From: Candidatus Woesearchaeota archaeon
GTDB taxonomy: Archaea > Nanobdellota > Nanobdellia > Woesearchaeales > UBA10216
DNA: 57,122 nucleotides
NCBI GenBank assembly: GCA_016185705.1
Contig: JACPMZ010000008.1
Location: forward strand, 1-57,122
Direction: 5' to 3'
Shown here: one piece after another, positions 16,751-23,175 of the stretch
Layout: each line of letters starts with the position of its first letter
Numbering within the stretch: the first letter of the stretch is position 1
Notes under the pieces: model-generated
Database searches by the model: none
Told to the model about the DNA's origin: nothing
The model's input: only the letters and a program-made list of their open reading frames with translations
Translations under genes and position numbers: made by a program

Positions 16751-17497
16751 TTAGTCATTCTCCACTCTCGGAGCAAGAATAAACGAAAGCATTACTTTGT
16801 CAATGGCCGCATACGTCAATTTCAGCGGATAGTCTTTGTTGAACTGTATTGTTACTGTTTCTGACAGCTTGCTGCCTTCAATCATCTTCTTCAGGTATTC
16901 TATGGAATATTTTGAGCTTGTTCTCTCTTTTGCCTCAATCCTGGTTATGTCGTCTGCTTTTATTTCAATTGCTGCTTTGTTCAGGTCGCCTTCTGCATTC
17001 AGGCCAAACAGCCCCGGCTCTGCTGTGAAGCTTACCGCTTCGGCTACAGTATCTGCGTCTCCAATTGCTTCGTTTAGAACTACTGATGCTGTCTGTATGA
17101 TTACAGGATACTTCAATTCAGGAACCTTCTGCTCTTTTTCCTCAATGTCAATCAGCGGCAGGTCAAACCTTCTTGTAGACGCTGATTTCATCTGAACTTT
17201 AAGCATGTTGTCTGCAAGCTCCAGCGTAAGCATGTCAGTTGGATTTGCTCGCCTGAGTATTTGCTTGAGATTAGCAAGATTAACAGATAAATCCACCGGC
17301 TTTTCAACGCTGTACTCTGTGAACGCAGTTGGCAGCAGCTTGAACACAACCATTGCCACATTTGCAGGGTCCATGGCTGTTAGTTCCATTCCGTCAGAGC
17401 TTACTTTAATCTTCGTTTCATTGACAAGCTCAGAAATAATAGAAATGCTGTCCCTCAGGTATTTTGGCTCTGCAAGTGTTAACTTCATATCCCCCAC
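16751..17497 (-). CDS. pcn: DNA polymerase sliding clamp (PCNA)
   Basis: Archaeal proliferating cell nuclear antigen, 245-248 residues, which trimerises around DNA and tethers polymerase, ligase and FEN1. Visible features are the two-domain repeat, ISELVNETKIKVSSDGMELTAMDPANVAMVVFKL at the N-terminus, the interdomain segment KEQKVPELKYP and the C-terminal LKLTYAAIDKVMLSFILAPRVE. The start is either GTG at 17497 or ATG at 17488 (MKLTLAEPKYL). The G-rich GTGGGGGAT overlaps both, and the ATG matches the family start better. The minus-strand promoter TTTATAAATAAAAG lies just upstream. Confidence 0.93.
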   Translation of the reverse strand: MGDMKLTLAEPKYLRDSISIISELVNETKIKVSSDGMELTAMDPANVAMVVFKLLPTAFTEYSVEKPVDLSVNLANLKQILRRANPTDMLTLELADNMLKVQMKSASTRRFDLPLIDIEEKEQKVPELKYPVIIQTASVVLNEAIGDADTVAEAVSFTAEPGLFGLNAEGDLNKAAIEIKADDITRIEAKERTSSKYSIEYLKKMIEGSKLSETVTIQFNKDYPLKLTYAAIDKVMLSFILAPRVEND

Positions 17498-17708
17498 AAA
17501 ATCTGAGAGTTGGCTTTTATTTATAAAGTTTTATGTGGAATGGCGTTACTGATAAGTTCCATTTCAATGAGGTCTATAGAACAGGGCGCATCAGCTACCG
17601 CCCTTCCAACTTATATCTGATTGCTTGTTCAGGAATTGCTTCTATTTGTTCTATCATCTGTATCTCCGCTTTTTTCTCTGCGCTCTATTCCTCCGCTGCC
17701 GTATTGCT

Positions 17709-17751
17709 GCTGCTTTTTTCCCTCCCTTGAATTTTATGGGAAAAAAGCAGC
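17709..17751. repeat. CT/AG hairpin element
   Basis: Perfect 14-bp arms GCTGCTTTTTTCCC / GGGAAAAAAGCAGC enclosing TCCCTTGAATTTTAT. It sits in the 320-bp stretch 17498-17817 between pcn and tRNA-Phe, which otherwise shows only the pcn promoter and no convincing gene. Confidence 0.7.
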
Positions 17752-17817
17752 GGTGCGCACTGAAAGCGCGGCTGCAAGCCCAAATTAGCTGCTTGCTTGG
17801 GCATTTGTCATAGTGAA

Positions 17818-17891
17818 TGGGAGCGCCCGGATTTGAACCGGGGACGTCACCGGCTTCAGCGGTGTGTTCTCCCAGGCTGAACTACGCTCCC
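17818..17891 (-). tRNA. tRNA-Phe (GAA)
   Basis: A 74-nt cloverleaf on the minus strand: acceptor GGGAGCG/CGCTCCC plus discriminator A, D stem GTTC/GAAC, anticodon stem CACCG/CGGTG with loop CTGAAGC (anticodon GAA), variable ACGTC, T stem CCCGG/CCGGG with TTCAAAT. No intron and no encoded CCA. A TATA-like AATTTAAATG lies about 25-35 bp upstream. Confidence 0.96.
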
Positions 17892-17978
17892 ATAACTGCT
17901 TATGAGTTGAGGGAGCATTTAAATTATTTGTGGATACGGCTCGCTGCTCGCTCCGTCTTTTATTCATCACTCGCATCC

Positions 17979-18028
17979 CAGCTTCCTTTTTCCCTCCCTT
18001 GACTTTGCTAAGGGGAAAAAGGAAGCTG
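17979..18028. repeat. CT/AG hairpin element
   Basis: Perfect 16-bp arms CAGCTTCCTTTTTCCC / GGGAAAAAGGAAGCTG. The inner CCCTT..AAGGG can also pair. Lies between tRNA-Phe and the OB-fold gene. Confidence 0.75.
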
Positions 18029-18099
18029 CTGCAGTTTTGAAGAAAAGCGGGATAAGGGGTAATAGAAACAATGCATTTGACGTGAAGGTAATGCCAGAA

Positions 18100-18432
18100 C
18101 TACTGCCCGATATTTTCTTCCTGAGCGTCTTTCGGTGCTTCAGGCGAGCCGCCTGTTTCCAGCGTTCCAAACTTTCCTGTTGATAGCTGCAGTTCGCCCT
18201 GCCACTCGCTTACATAGCCATTCCTTATGGTTACTGTGTCGCCCTGCTTTACCTGGTCTACCTGCTCGTTCCACAGGGTTAGCTTGATTTGCCCTGAGTC
18301 GTCTTTGAGAACAGCATTCGCAACCCTTCCTTCCTTTCCGAACTTGTTGAATGTTCTCGGCTCGCCTACTTCAGCTATTTCGCCTGTCAGCTCTACTTTG
18401 CCCTTCCCTGCCTGTAATTCGCTTATCTGCAT
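18100..18432 (-). CDS. OB-fold single-stranded nucleic acid-binding protein
   Basis: 110 residues: one OB domain (ISELQAGKGKVELTGEIAEV..ANAVLKDDSGQIKLTLWNEQVDQVKQGDTVTIRNGYVSEWQGELQLSTGKFG) followed by an acidic tail (SPEAPKDAQEENIGQ). This is the layout of crenarchaeal-type SSB and RPA-like proteins, in which the acidic tail recruits partners. The minus-strand promoter AAACCTATAAATAT lies about 20 bp before the ATG and was spared by the IS inserted just upstream. Confidence 0.8.
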   Translation of the reverse strand: MQISELQAGKGKVELTGEIAEVGEPRTFNKFGKEGRVANAVLKDDSGQIKLTLWNEQVDQVKQGDTVTIRNGYVSEWQGELQLSTGKFGTLETGGSPEAPKDAQEENIGQ

Positions 18433-18470
18433 TGGTTTTTCGGTTTAGCCGCTGATATTTATAGGTTTCT

Positions 18471-18485
18471 AAACAGAAAAGATAT
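18471..18485. repeat. 15-bp target-site duplication, left copy
   Basis: AAACAGAAAAGATAT is identical at 18471-18485 and 19639-19653 and borders the insertion sequence exactly on both sides. Confidence 0.8.
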
Positions 18486-19638
18486 TGTTTAGTATCATAA
18501 TTGCGTAACCTTTCTGCTTCTTTTTAAATAGCAGCAGAATAGCTGCTGCTGGGTGATGTGAAATGTATAAGTTAAATGAAAAAAACGTGAGTGGATTATA
18601 CGACAGTTGAAGAGGAATAAACCTGTAAAAGAAATAGCTTTATCCCAGAAAGTAAGCAGGAAAACTGTATGGGAAATAAAGAAGAACTACGAGAAATGGG
18701 GCGATTCTGCACTTAAAGACCATAAGCCCGGCAGGCTCTTTGAGCCTGTAAGTCCTAAATTCTACGACCTTGTCATTAAAGAATGGAAGAAGCACAAGTG
18801 CGGAGCCAGAAAGCTCCATGCAGTTCTGAAAAAGAAGGGCTTTAAGGTTTCACTTCGGAAGATCAGTCAGGTAATGGTTAAGGAAGGCTTTCAGAAGCCT
18901 AACATGAAACGCAGGAAGCCAAGGAAGTACAAACGATACGAGTGGCCTATTCCTGATTGGATGTGGCATACAGACTGGCACATTCTCAAGAAAGGAATAC
19001 TGAAAGGCAAGTGGTTCATCTCATACCTTGATGATAGCTCCAGAAAGATAATGGCTCATGGCGTTTTTGACAGCCCAACAACCAGGAATTCATTGATTGT
19101 GCTTTACAAGGCTATATCGCTTAATTCTGTAATTCCTGTAGAGCTTAACAGTGACCGGGGAAGCCAGTTTATTCCCAACAAGTTTGACAAGAAAGGCAAG
19201 GCAAACAGCACTTTTCAGGAAGCATTGGAAGAGCTGGGCATCACTTTCGTGCCTTCACGAAGAAGGCACCCTCAAACGAACGGAAAACTGGAGAAGTTCC
19301 ACGACATACTGGAGAAAGAATTTGATGAACGATTCAAAAACTTGGACGAGTTTATCAGATGGTATAATGAGGAAAGGCTTAGCGAAGCTGTTGATTACAT
19401 GACACCAAATGAGGCGTACAAAAAGCGCCTTTAAAAAGGTGCCTGAATGTTACGTAATTTCGGTACAAGTTACGTGAAATCGGTACTATAGGTTTTACCG
19501 ACTGAGAGAAAGTTGCTGGTATCAGTTTCACGTAACATTTCAGCCAGCTGTGTAGAGAGGGTGTTGTGTATGGTTTTTCAGCTACAGCTTTACTTCAGAA
19601 CGTGCCAAAGGAATGTTACGTGAATTCGGTACTATACA
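18486..19638 (+). mobile_element. IS481-like insertion sequence (1153 bp)
   Basis: Begins TGTTTAGTATC and ends GTACTATACA, i.e. TGT...ACA termini with imperfect inverted repeats (about 19 of 27 positions match). It is bordered by a perfect 15-bp direct repeat, long but within the range reported for IS481. It contains one DDE transposase frame. The right 200 bp after the gene holds extra copies of the terminal motif (GTTACGTxAxxTCGGTAC at about 19452 and 19470, an inverted copy at about 19519-19538, and the end copy at 19616), probably transposase-binding sites or a nested relic. It lies about 50 bp upstream of the OB-fold gene start. Confidence 0.8.
18563..19434 (+). pseudogene. IS481-family transposase, frameshifted near the N-terminus
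   Basis: The main frame (TTG at 18607 onward, 275 residues) has a helix-turn-helix (IALSQKVSRKTVWEIKKNY) and an integrase core with Asp123 (HTDWH), Asp183 (NSDRGSQF) and Glu229 (NGKLEKFH). An ATG at 18563, preceded by a GGTGAT ribosome-binding site, starts MYKLNEKNV but then hits TGA at 18606-18608. Restoring one base near 18588 joins it smoothly to EWIIRQLKRNKPVKE. So a single-base loss has split the first helix from the rest. Either it is inactive, or translation uses TTG or a frameshift. Confidence 0.75.
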
Positions 19639-19653
19639 AAACAGAAAAGATAT
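19639..19653. repeat. 15-bp target-site duplication, right copy
   Basis: Identical to 18471-18485 (AAACAGAAAAGATAT), directly following the ACA terminus of the insertion sequence. Confidence 0.8.
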
Positions 19654-19832
19654 AAGATGATTCTTACTCGCTGTTAGCCTGCAGCTTTACGAAGTCAGGA
19701 TGTCTAATATTCACGCTACAGGCGTTTTTGCAGCAGCAAACATTTCCCGGAAGGATTTCAGGTTTTCTCCCGAAGAGGCCACTGGACACGCCACGATAGC
19801 GTATTTAACTGAGGAAAAAATTTAGAAAAATG

Positions 19833-19905
19833 TGCCGGCGTAGGATAATCCTGTAAGCCGCTAGGTTAAGCCCCCAGTGTCCAAGTAGGACTTCGGGGTT
19901 CAAGA
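19833..19905 (+). ncRNA. Tandem stem-loops, possible IS200/IS605 right-end RNA relic
   Basis: Two stem-loops follow each other on the plus strand: CGGC-AGGA-TAA-TCCT-GCCG (about 19837-19862) and CCCC-GTCC-AAGTA-GGAC-GGGG (about 19871-19899). The second is followed at once by TTCAAG, an arrangement reminiscent of the guide-RNA scaffold at the right end of TnpB elements. No TnpB frame is present upstream; a 40-60 residue frame ending in TEEKI* at about 19822 matches nothing I know. The rest of the stretch 19654-20030 shows no recognisable gene. Confidence 0.3.
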
Positions 19906-20030
19906 ATCTTTCGGTTTTTAGTAACAATTTACTGATGTGAAGCGTTTTTGAGCACTTCACGCAACCCCAACAGCACATTCTCCTTCCTTCCACCCTATGG
20001 ATTTGATGAGGCTTGACTTGACGGCTATCT

Positions 20031-20675
20031 TTAGAGTAATGAAACGCCTGTGTCACCGTGTGAGATAAAATGCCTGAGATCCCACCACAGGTACCTTACA
20101 GAACTGGCATCTCCTCCGCTGCTTGCCATGAGCTTTCTTATGTTTTCTTTAAACAAGTTTCTTGTTTTCGTGCAGGCCTCCTCAACGGTGTTGCCTTTTA
20201 GCATTGATTCTGCGAAGACACTTGACGGCTCCAAGAACAGCTTAGCTGTATTGTCTTTTAGCGGTCTGCTGAAATTGTTAGGATCGTAAATGAAGATGAA
20301 GTCATCATCATACCCTGTGTAGCTTATCGCACCTCTTTTGACGCTCTTCCTTCCAAGCTCTTTAGCTGAACTGCAGGAGATTGCGTACACGATTTTTGAT
20401 CTTAACAATGCCTCATTTTTCCCAGCTTCCAGTATAGGCTCGTCATTATATCCGGTTACAGTGCTTTTGTTTCCGTGTCCGTTCAGAACTACGAGGCCCG
20501 GTGAAAAACTTTTGAGCATGCTTTCCACCTCCCTCTTGTTCGCTCTTTTCCCATGGAGGTCAAGTACTCTTATTCCCTTTTTCTCGGCGTAGGGAACAGT
20601 CTCCCCAGCCCATTTGGACAGGTAGTATGTTGTGGCGTCATGCTCAGGTCTTGTCAGAAGGTAGGTTTTATTCAT
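20031..20675 (-). CDS. Caspase-like (clan CD) cysteine protease
   Basis: 214 residues, last gene of a three-gene cassette. The N-terminus LLTRPEHDATTYYLSKWAGE leads to a caspase/gingipain/CHAT-type core: strand plus catalytic histidine VVLNGHGNK (His67), then strand plus catalytic cysteine KIVYAISCSSAKELG (Cys101), then GAISYTGYDDDF, which resembles the substrate-pocket strand of CHAT/C25 proteins. No signal peptide or membrane segment, so cytoplasmic. The start overlaps the 71-residue gene by 8 bp. A role as a regulated effector is inference. I recall similar proteins annotated as hypothetical in DPANN and CPR genomes. Confidence 0.7.
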   Translation of the reverse strand: MNKTYLLTRPEHDATTYYLSKWAGETVPYAEKKGIRVLDLHGKRANKREVESMLKSFSPGLVVLNGHGNKSTVTGYNDEPILEAGKNEALLRSKIVYAISCSSAKELGRKSVKRGAISYTGYDDDFIFIYDPNNFSRPLKDNTAKLFLEPSSVFAESMLKGNTVEEACTKTRNLFKENIRKLMASSGGDASSVRYLWWDLRHFISHGDTGVSLL

Positions 20676-20883
20676 ACAGGCTCCCTTCTTTCATAGCGCG
20701 CAGGAATTCCAGTTCGACTTCTATTATTTTCCTCCCTATTTCGTCTCCTTTATTCACATGCGTGACAAGTTCGTCCTTGCTAAACTCTCCGGAAGAGCCT
20801 ATTGAAATCTTTTTGCCAGGCGGTAGCGTGCCAAGGCGGAAAACGACCAGCTTTTTCACATCCTCCGTAATTTTTTCGCTCAT
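20668..20883 (-). CDS. Small conserved protein, second gene of caspase-like cassette
   Basis: 71 residues: ITEDVKKLVVFRLGTLPPGKKISIGSSGEFSKDELVTHVNKGDEIGRKIIEVELEFLRAMKEG. Predicted mixed fold ending in a long amphipathic helix. The motif SIGxxGEFxKDELxxHVxKGDEIGxKII looks strongly constrained. No named domain is recognised. It overlaps the upstream 60-residue gene by 4 bp and the protease gene by 8 bp, so translation is coupled and its product probably acts with the protease. Confidence 0.65.
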   Translation of the reverse strand: MSEKITEDVKKLVVFRLGTLPPGKKISIGSSGEFSKDELVTHVNKGDEIGRKIIEVELEFLRAMKEGSLYE

Positions 20884-21062
20884 ATTATCCTCAGCTCATC
20901 CAATTTTTTAAGGATATCTTTGCTTTTTTCAGTGTTGTTAAATACTTCTATGTAAGCCGCGTTCCAACTAACAGGTTCGTCGTCTATAACCAATACTGCT
21001 TCCTTTCGGAGGCTTAGTGGAATATTCGCGTATATTTTTAAAAACCTTTCTTTTGAGTTCAT
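20880..21062 (-). CDS. Small conserved protein, first gene of caspase-like cassette
   Basis: 60 residues: RFLKIYANIPLSLRKEAVLVIDDEPVSWNAAYIEVFNNTEKSKDILKKLDELRII. Alpha/beta, acidic, with the motif IPLSLRxEAVLVIDDEPxSWNAAYIEVxNNTExSKxIL. No named domain recognised. TATA-like AAATATAAAAAG on the minus strand (about 21091-21102) is placed about 30-40 bp upstream. Its stop overlaps the next start by 4 bp (ATGA). Confidence 0.65.
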   Translation of the reverse strand: MNSKERFLKIYANIPLSLRKEAVLVIDDEPVSWNAAYIEVFNNTEKSKDILKKLDELRII

Positions 21063-21141
21063 GCATACCGCCGTTAGCTGCGGGAGGCCGCTTTTTATAT
21101 TTATTCAATTGCATCCCGCTTTATAGCTTATTCTCCATCTT

Positions 21142-21237
21142 CCGGCTTTGTCCGTTAAGTAGCCGAAAAGGCTGACTTTTCGGATGCCTCCTACACTTTT
21201 CGGACAGGGGGCAGTTTTCGGACAAAGCTGGTTTTTA
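21142..21237 (+). ncRNA. Candidate three-way-junction RNA
   Basis: An outer 13-bp stem (21142-21154 with 21219-21231, one G-U pair) encloses two hairpins: CCGAAAAG/CTTTTCGG (21163-21170, 21176-21183) and TGCCTCC/GGGGGCA (21185-21191, 21207-21213, one G-U). The outer 3' arm is followed by GTTTTT, an archaeal-terminator-like run, which argues for the plus strand. A TATA-like TTTATAG lies about 20 bp upstream. It sits between the caspase-like cassette and tRNA-Leu. A foldback/MITE-type element is an alternative. Confidence 0.45.
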
Positions 21238-21283
21238 CCGTAGGGCTGAAAGTCCCCGCCGCGGCGCAATAATTTTGAAGTGA

Positions 21284-21414
21284 TGCGGGGGAGAGGATTT
21301 GAACCCCTGAACCCACTAAGGGAATAGATTCCTCTTCAGTGGGAGATCATCGCTTTCGCTCACCACTCAACTCTCTTGAGTCTATCGCGTTTAGCCAGGC
21401 TTCGCTACCCCCGC
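21284..21414 (-). tRNA. tRNA-Leu (CAA) with intron
   Basis: Acceptor GCGGGGG/CCCCCGC with discriminator A, D arm containing AGCCTGG, anticodon stem ATAGA/TCTAT, loop CTCAAGA (anticodon CAA), long variable arm with CCC/GGG, and T arm AGGGG-TTCAAAT-CCTCT. A 45-nt intron at about 21330-21374 interrupts at the canonical 37/38 position. Mature length about 86 nt. The exon-intron borders should form the bulge-helix-bulge for the splicing endonuclease. TATA-like ATTTAAATTTAAAT lies upstream. Confidence 0.93.
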
Positions 21415-21500
21415 ATAGATTTATGCAGCTTCTGTTTTCTATTTAAATTTAATCAAATTGTCAGTACCTGCGCAAGTAGCTTGTTTTCGCTTGCTCACAA

Positions 21501-21552
21501 CCGCGCTCTATTTCTCCCCCTTAATTTTCGAAGGGGGAGAAATAGAGCGCGG
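21501..21552. repeat. CT/AG hairpin element, perfect 22-bp stem
   Basis: Arms 21501-21522 (CCGCGCTCTATTTC then TCCCCCTT) and 21531-21552 are perfectly complementary over 22 bp with an 8-nt loop AATTTTCG. It lies in the 356-bp gap between tRNA-Leu and the coiled-coil genes. Confidence 0.8.
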
Positions 21553-21611
21553 AGGGAAAAACGTCCAGTTGCGTGGATACTGATTGTCCGCTTTCCAGGC
21601 ATGCACAGCGC

Positions 21612-21712
21612 CCTGCCGGCTTTTCGCCCCTGAACTCCTGAGCTGCTTTTCCCCCCTGACATTTTAAGGGAGGGAAAAAAGCAGCAGGGGACTTGGCGAA
21701 AGAGGGGGCAGA
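21612..21712. repeat. CT/AG hairpin element inside a longer foldback
   Basis: The inner stem GCTGCTTTTCCCCCCT / AGGGAGGGAAAAAAGCAGC (21642-21657, 21667-21685) is nested in outer arms CTGCC..CTTTTCGCC and GGCGAAAG..GGCAG, giving a foldback of about 100 bp. Nothing else is recognisable in this gap. Confidence 0.6.
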
Positions 21713-21770
21713 ATAGAATATGGCTGAGATGAAGTATATGCTTTTAAGGTTTACTTTGCACAGTTGGAAC

Positions 21771-22130
21771 TCACAGTCTGCTCAGCTTTTCTTCTATTTC
21801 TGCCATTTCGTGTTCAAGTTTCTGCGCTTCTGATGTGTATCGCTTTGGCGCTGTTTTGCGTGTTTCGCCTGGCGTTTCAGCCATTTTGGCTGCTTTTGGC
21901 AGCGAGCTCATTTTTACTTTTGGCATCTCGGCTTTTAGGCGCGCTGTCAGTTTTTTTACTTCGTTCATTGCATTGGTTAGTTCTGCCAGCAGCTGCCGTT
22001 TCTGCTTTCTTTGCTCTTTTCTGCCTTCGTTTTCCTGCAGCAGGCTGATTAGGTTTTTGGATGATTCCAGCAGAGCACGCCTTACATCAGCAGGCTCTTC
22101 TATTCCTATGTACACCGGGTCTTCTTTCAT
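21771..22130 (-). CDS. Small coiled-coil protein, third of a DPANN-type trio
   Basis: 119 residues. EDPVYIGIEEPADVRRALLESSKNLISLLQENEGRKEQRKQKRQLLAELTNAMNEVKKLTARLKAEMPKV is a long helical hairpin or coiled coil. A linker and a final amphipathic helix (SEAQKLEHEMAEIEEKLSRL) follow. The opening PVYIGIEE parallels PVFVKIDR of the preceding gene, so the two are probably paralogous subunits. The start overlaps the upstream gene by 4 bp. Similar pairs are known to me from Woesearchaeota-like genomes without a function. A structural or membrane-associated role is inference. Confidence 0.6.
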   Translation of the reverse strand: MKEDPVYIGIEEPADVRRALLESSKNLISLLQENEGRKEQRKQKRQLLAELTNAMNEVKKLTARLKAEMPKVKMSSLPKAAKMAETPGETRKTAPKRYTSEAQKLEHEMAEIEEKLSRL

Positions 22131-22348
22131 TGCGTCATTGATCTTTCTACTGTTGATATTTTGTCTTCCATCTGGCTAAGCTCTTCGTGCCACGTTGCCA
22201 GTTCATGCTCTTCTTTTGCCTTTATTTCGTCCAGCTGCCCGAGTATGCTTTTGGCTTCCTCGATTTTCATTTTTATTTCTTTCAGCGTGTTTTCAACTTC
22301 CGCGTATCTGTCTATTTTTACGAATACTGGCGCTGTCATTTTTCCCAT
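22127..22348 (-). CDS. Small coiled-coil protein, second of trio
   Basis: 73 residues: MTAPVFVKIDRYAEVENTLKEIKMKIEEAKSILGQLDEIKAKEEHELATWHEELSQMEDKISTVERSM. It has a short beta-strand start and then two antiparallel helices with heptad-like spacing. It overlaps the upstream gene by 13 bp and the downstream gene by 4 bp. The PVFVKID start and a Trp-His in the turn (ATWHEEL) look like family hallmarks. No enzymatic motif. Confidence 0.6.
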   Translation of the reverse strand: MGKMTAPVFVKIDRYAEVENTLKEIKMKIEEAKSILGQLDEIKAKEEHELATWHEELSQMEDKISTVERSMTQ

Positions 22349-23037
22349 CCTCCGAATAGTTTGTCGTCAGCTTCCATTAGTTTGGCTTGAAGCTCTTCTA
22401 TTGTTTTGATGAATGCGTCGTGCTGTCTTTCTTCAATGCGTTCAGCGCTGGTCTCTTTGCTTTCATCTTTTTCCCTTGTAAGTATTGTGCTTATTTCCTG
22501 CATCAGCTCCCGGTAGCTCTCGCCCCTTATGAATGCCCCATCTTTCTGCCGCATGAATGCATTGTGTTGGGGCTCATGATATGGCTCAGGCATTTCCGGG
22601 AACTGCATTGGCTTCGGCATTTCTTCCGGCAGAAGTTCCGTATGGATTTGCGGCTTTCTGAACAGCTTTGGTGCAGCCGGGGTGTGCTTGTACGGCTCTT
22701 CCCTGTGCTCTGCTGGCTGGATGAACTCTTCTTTTTGCACTGGCATTTCCGGGAACTGCATTGGCTTTGGCATTTCTCTTGTCATGCTCAGCGGTTCAAC
22801 TGGCGGTATGCTGCTCATGCGTCTGGGCATTGGCTCGAATGGCTTTTCAGACGGCTCAGGAGGCATTTCCGGCTCGTCCAGCTCTCCGAGGTCAGGCAGC
22901 TTTAATTCTTCGCCTTCGCTTTCTTCCGGGAAGCTCGGCAGCCCTTCATCCCCCCTTATGTTCGGCGGGGGCAGCGGCATGTCTGCAATATCGCTGCTTT
23001 TCCCCTTTTTCTTGCTTAAGAAGTTTAAAAACCCCAC
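22336..23037 (-). CDS. Proline-rich linker protein with C-terminal coiled coil, first of trio
   Basis: 233 residues. A basic, amphipathic N-terminus MGFLNFLSKKKGK (possible membrane-surface anchor) is followed by about 150 residues of Pro/Glu-rich, probably disordered sequence with a duplicated element EMPKPMQFPEMP. The C-terminal helical region contains QHNAFMRQKDGAFIRGESYRELMQEISTIL and a second copy-like RQHDAFIKTIEELQAKL. It starts the operon with two small coiled-coil partners. The architecture suggests a tether or scaffold; function unknown. Confidence 0.6.
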   Translation of the reverse strand: MGFLNFLSKKKGKSSDIADMPLPPPNIRGDEGLPSFPEESEGEELKLPDLGELDEPEMPPEPSEKPFEPMPRRMSSIPPVEPLSMTREMPKPMQFPEMPVQKEEFIQPAEHREEPYKHTPAAPKLFRKPQIHTELLPEEMPKPMQFPEMPEPYHEPQHNAFMRQKDGAFIRGESYRELMQEISTILTREKDESKETSAERIEERQHDAFIKTIEELQAKLMEADDKLFGGWEK

Positions 23038-23116
23038 ACTACCACCTATGCTGGCAAATACGGGTTAATCGTATTAATACTTTATGGAGTATTATTGAGG
23101 GGTGACAAAGAGGTAA

Positions 23117-23166
23117 TGTCAGCTTTTGCGTTTTCCGCTAAGCGCAAACAGCTGCGGAGATGCTGA
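23117..23166. terminator. Hairpin 3' of the guaA coding region
   Basis: GTCAGC..GCTGAC outer arms and TTTGCG/CGCAAA inner arms form a branched hairpin between the guaA stop and the upstream end of the coiled-coil operon. No strong poly-T follows, so a terminator role is only likely from position. Confidence 0.35.
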
Positions 23167-23175
23167 CTCTTTCGC

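Noticed and set aside
17533-17730. 65-residue frame MWNGVTDKFHFNEVYRTG.. after the pcn promoter
   Set aside because: Ends in low-complexity Leu/Phe derived from a CT/AG hairpin; no ribosome-binding site or family resemblance.
19805-20056. 83-residue minus-strand frame ..LLGHWGLNLAAYRIILRRHIF..
   Set aside because: It is the antisense reading of the two stem-loops at 19.83-19.90 kb; treated as a by-product of a structured element rather than a protein.
21330-21374. Intron of tRNA-Leu as something novel
   Set aside because: Position 37/38 is the standard archaeal tRNA intron site.
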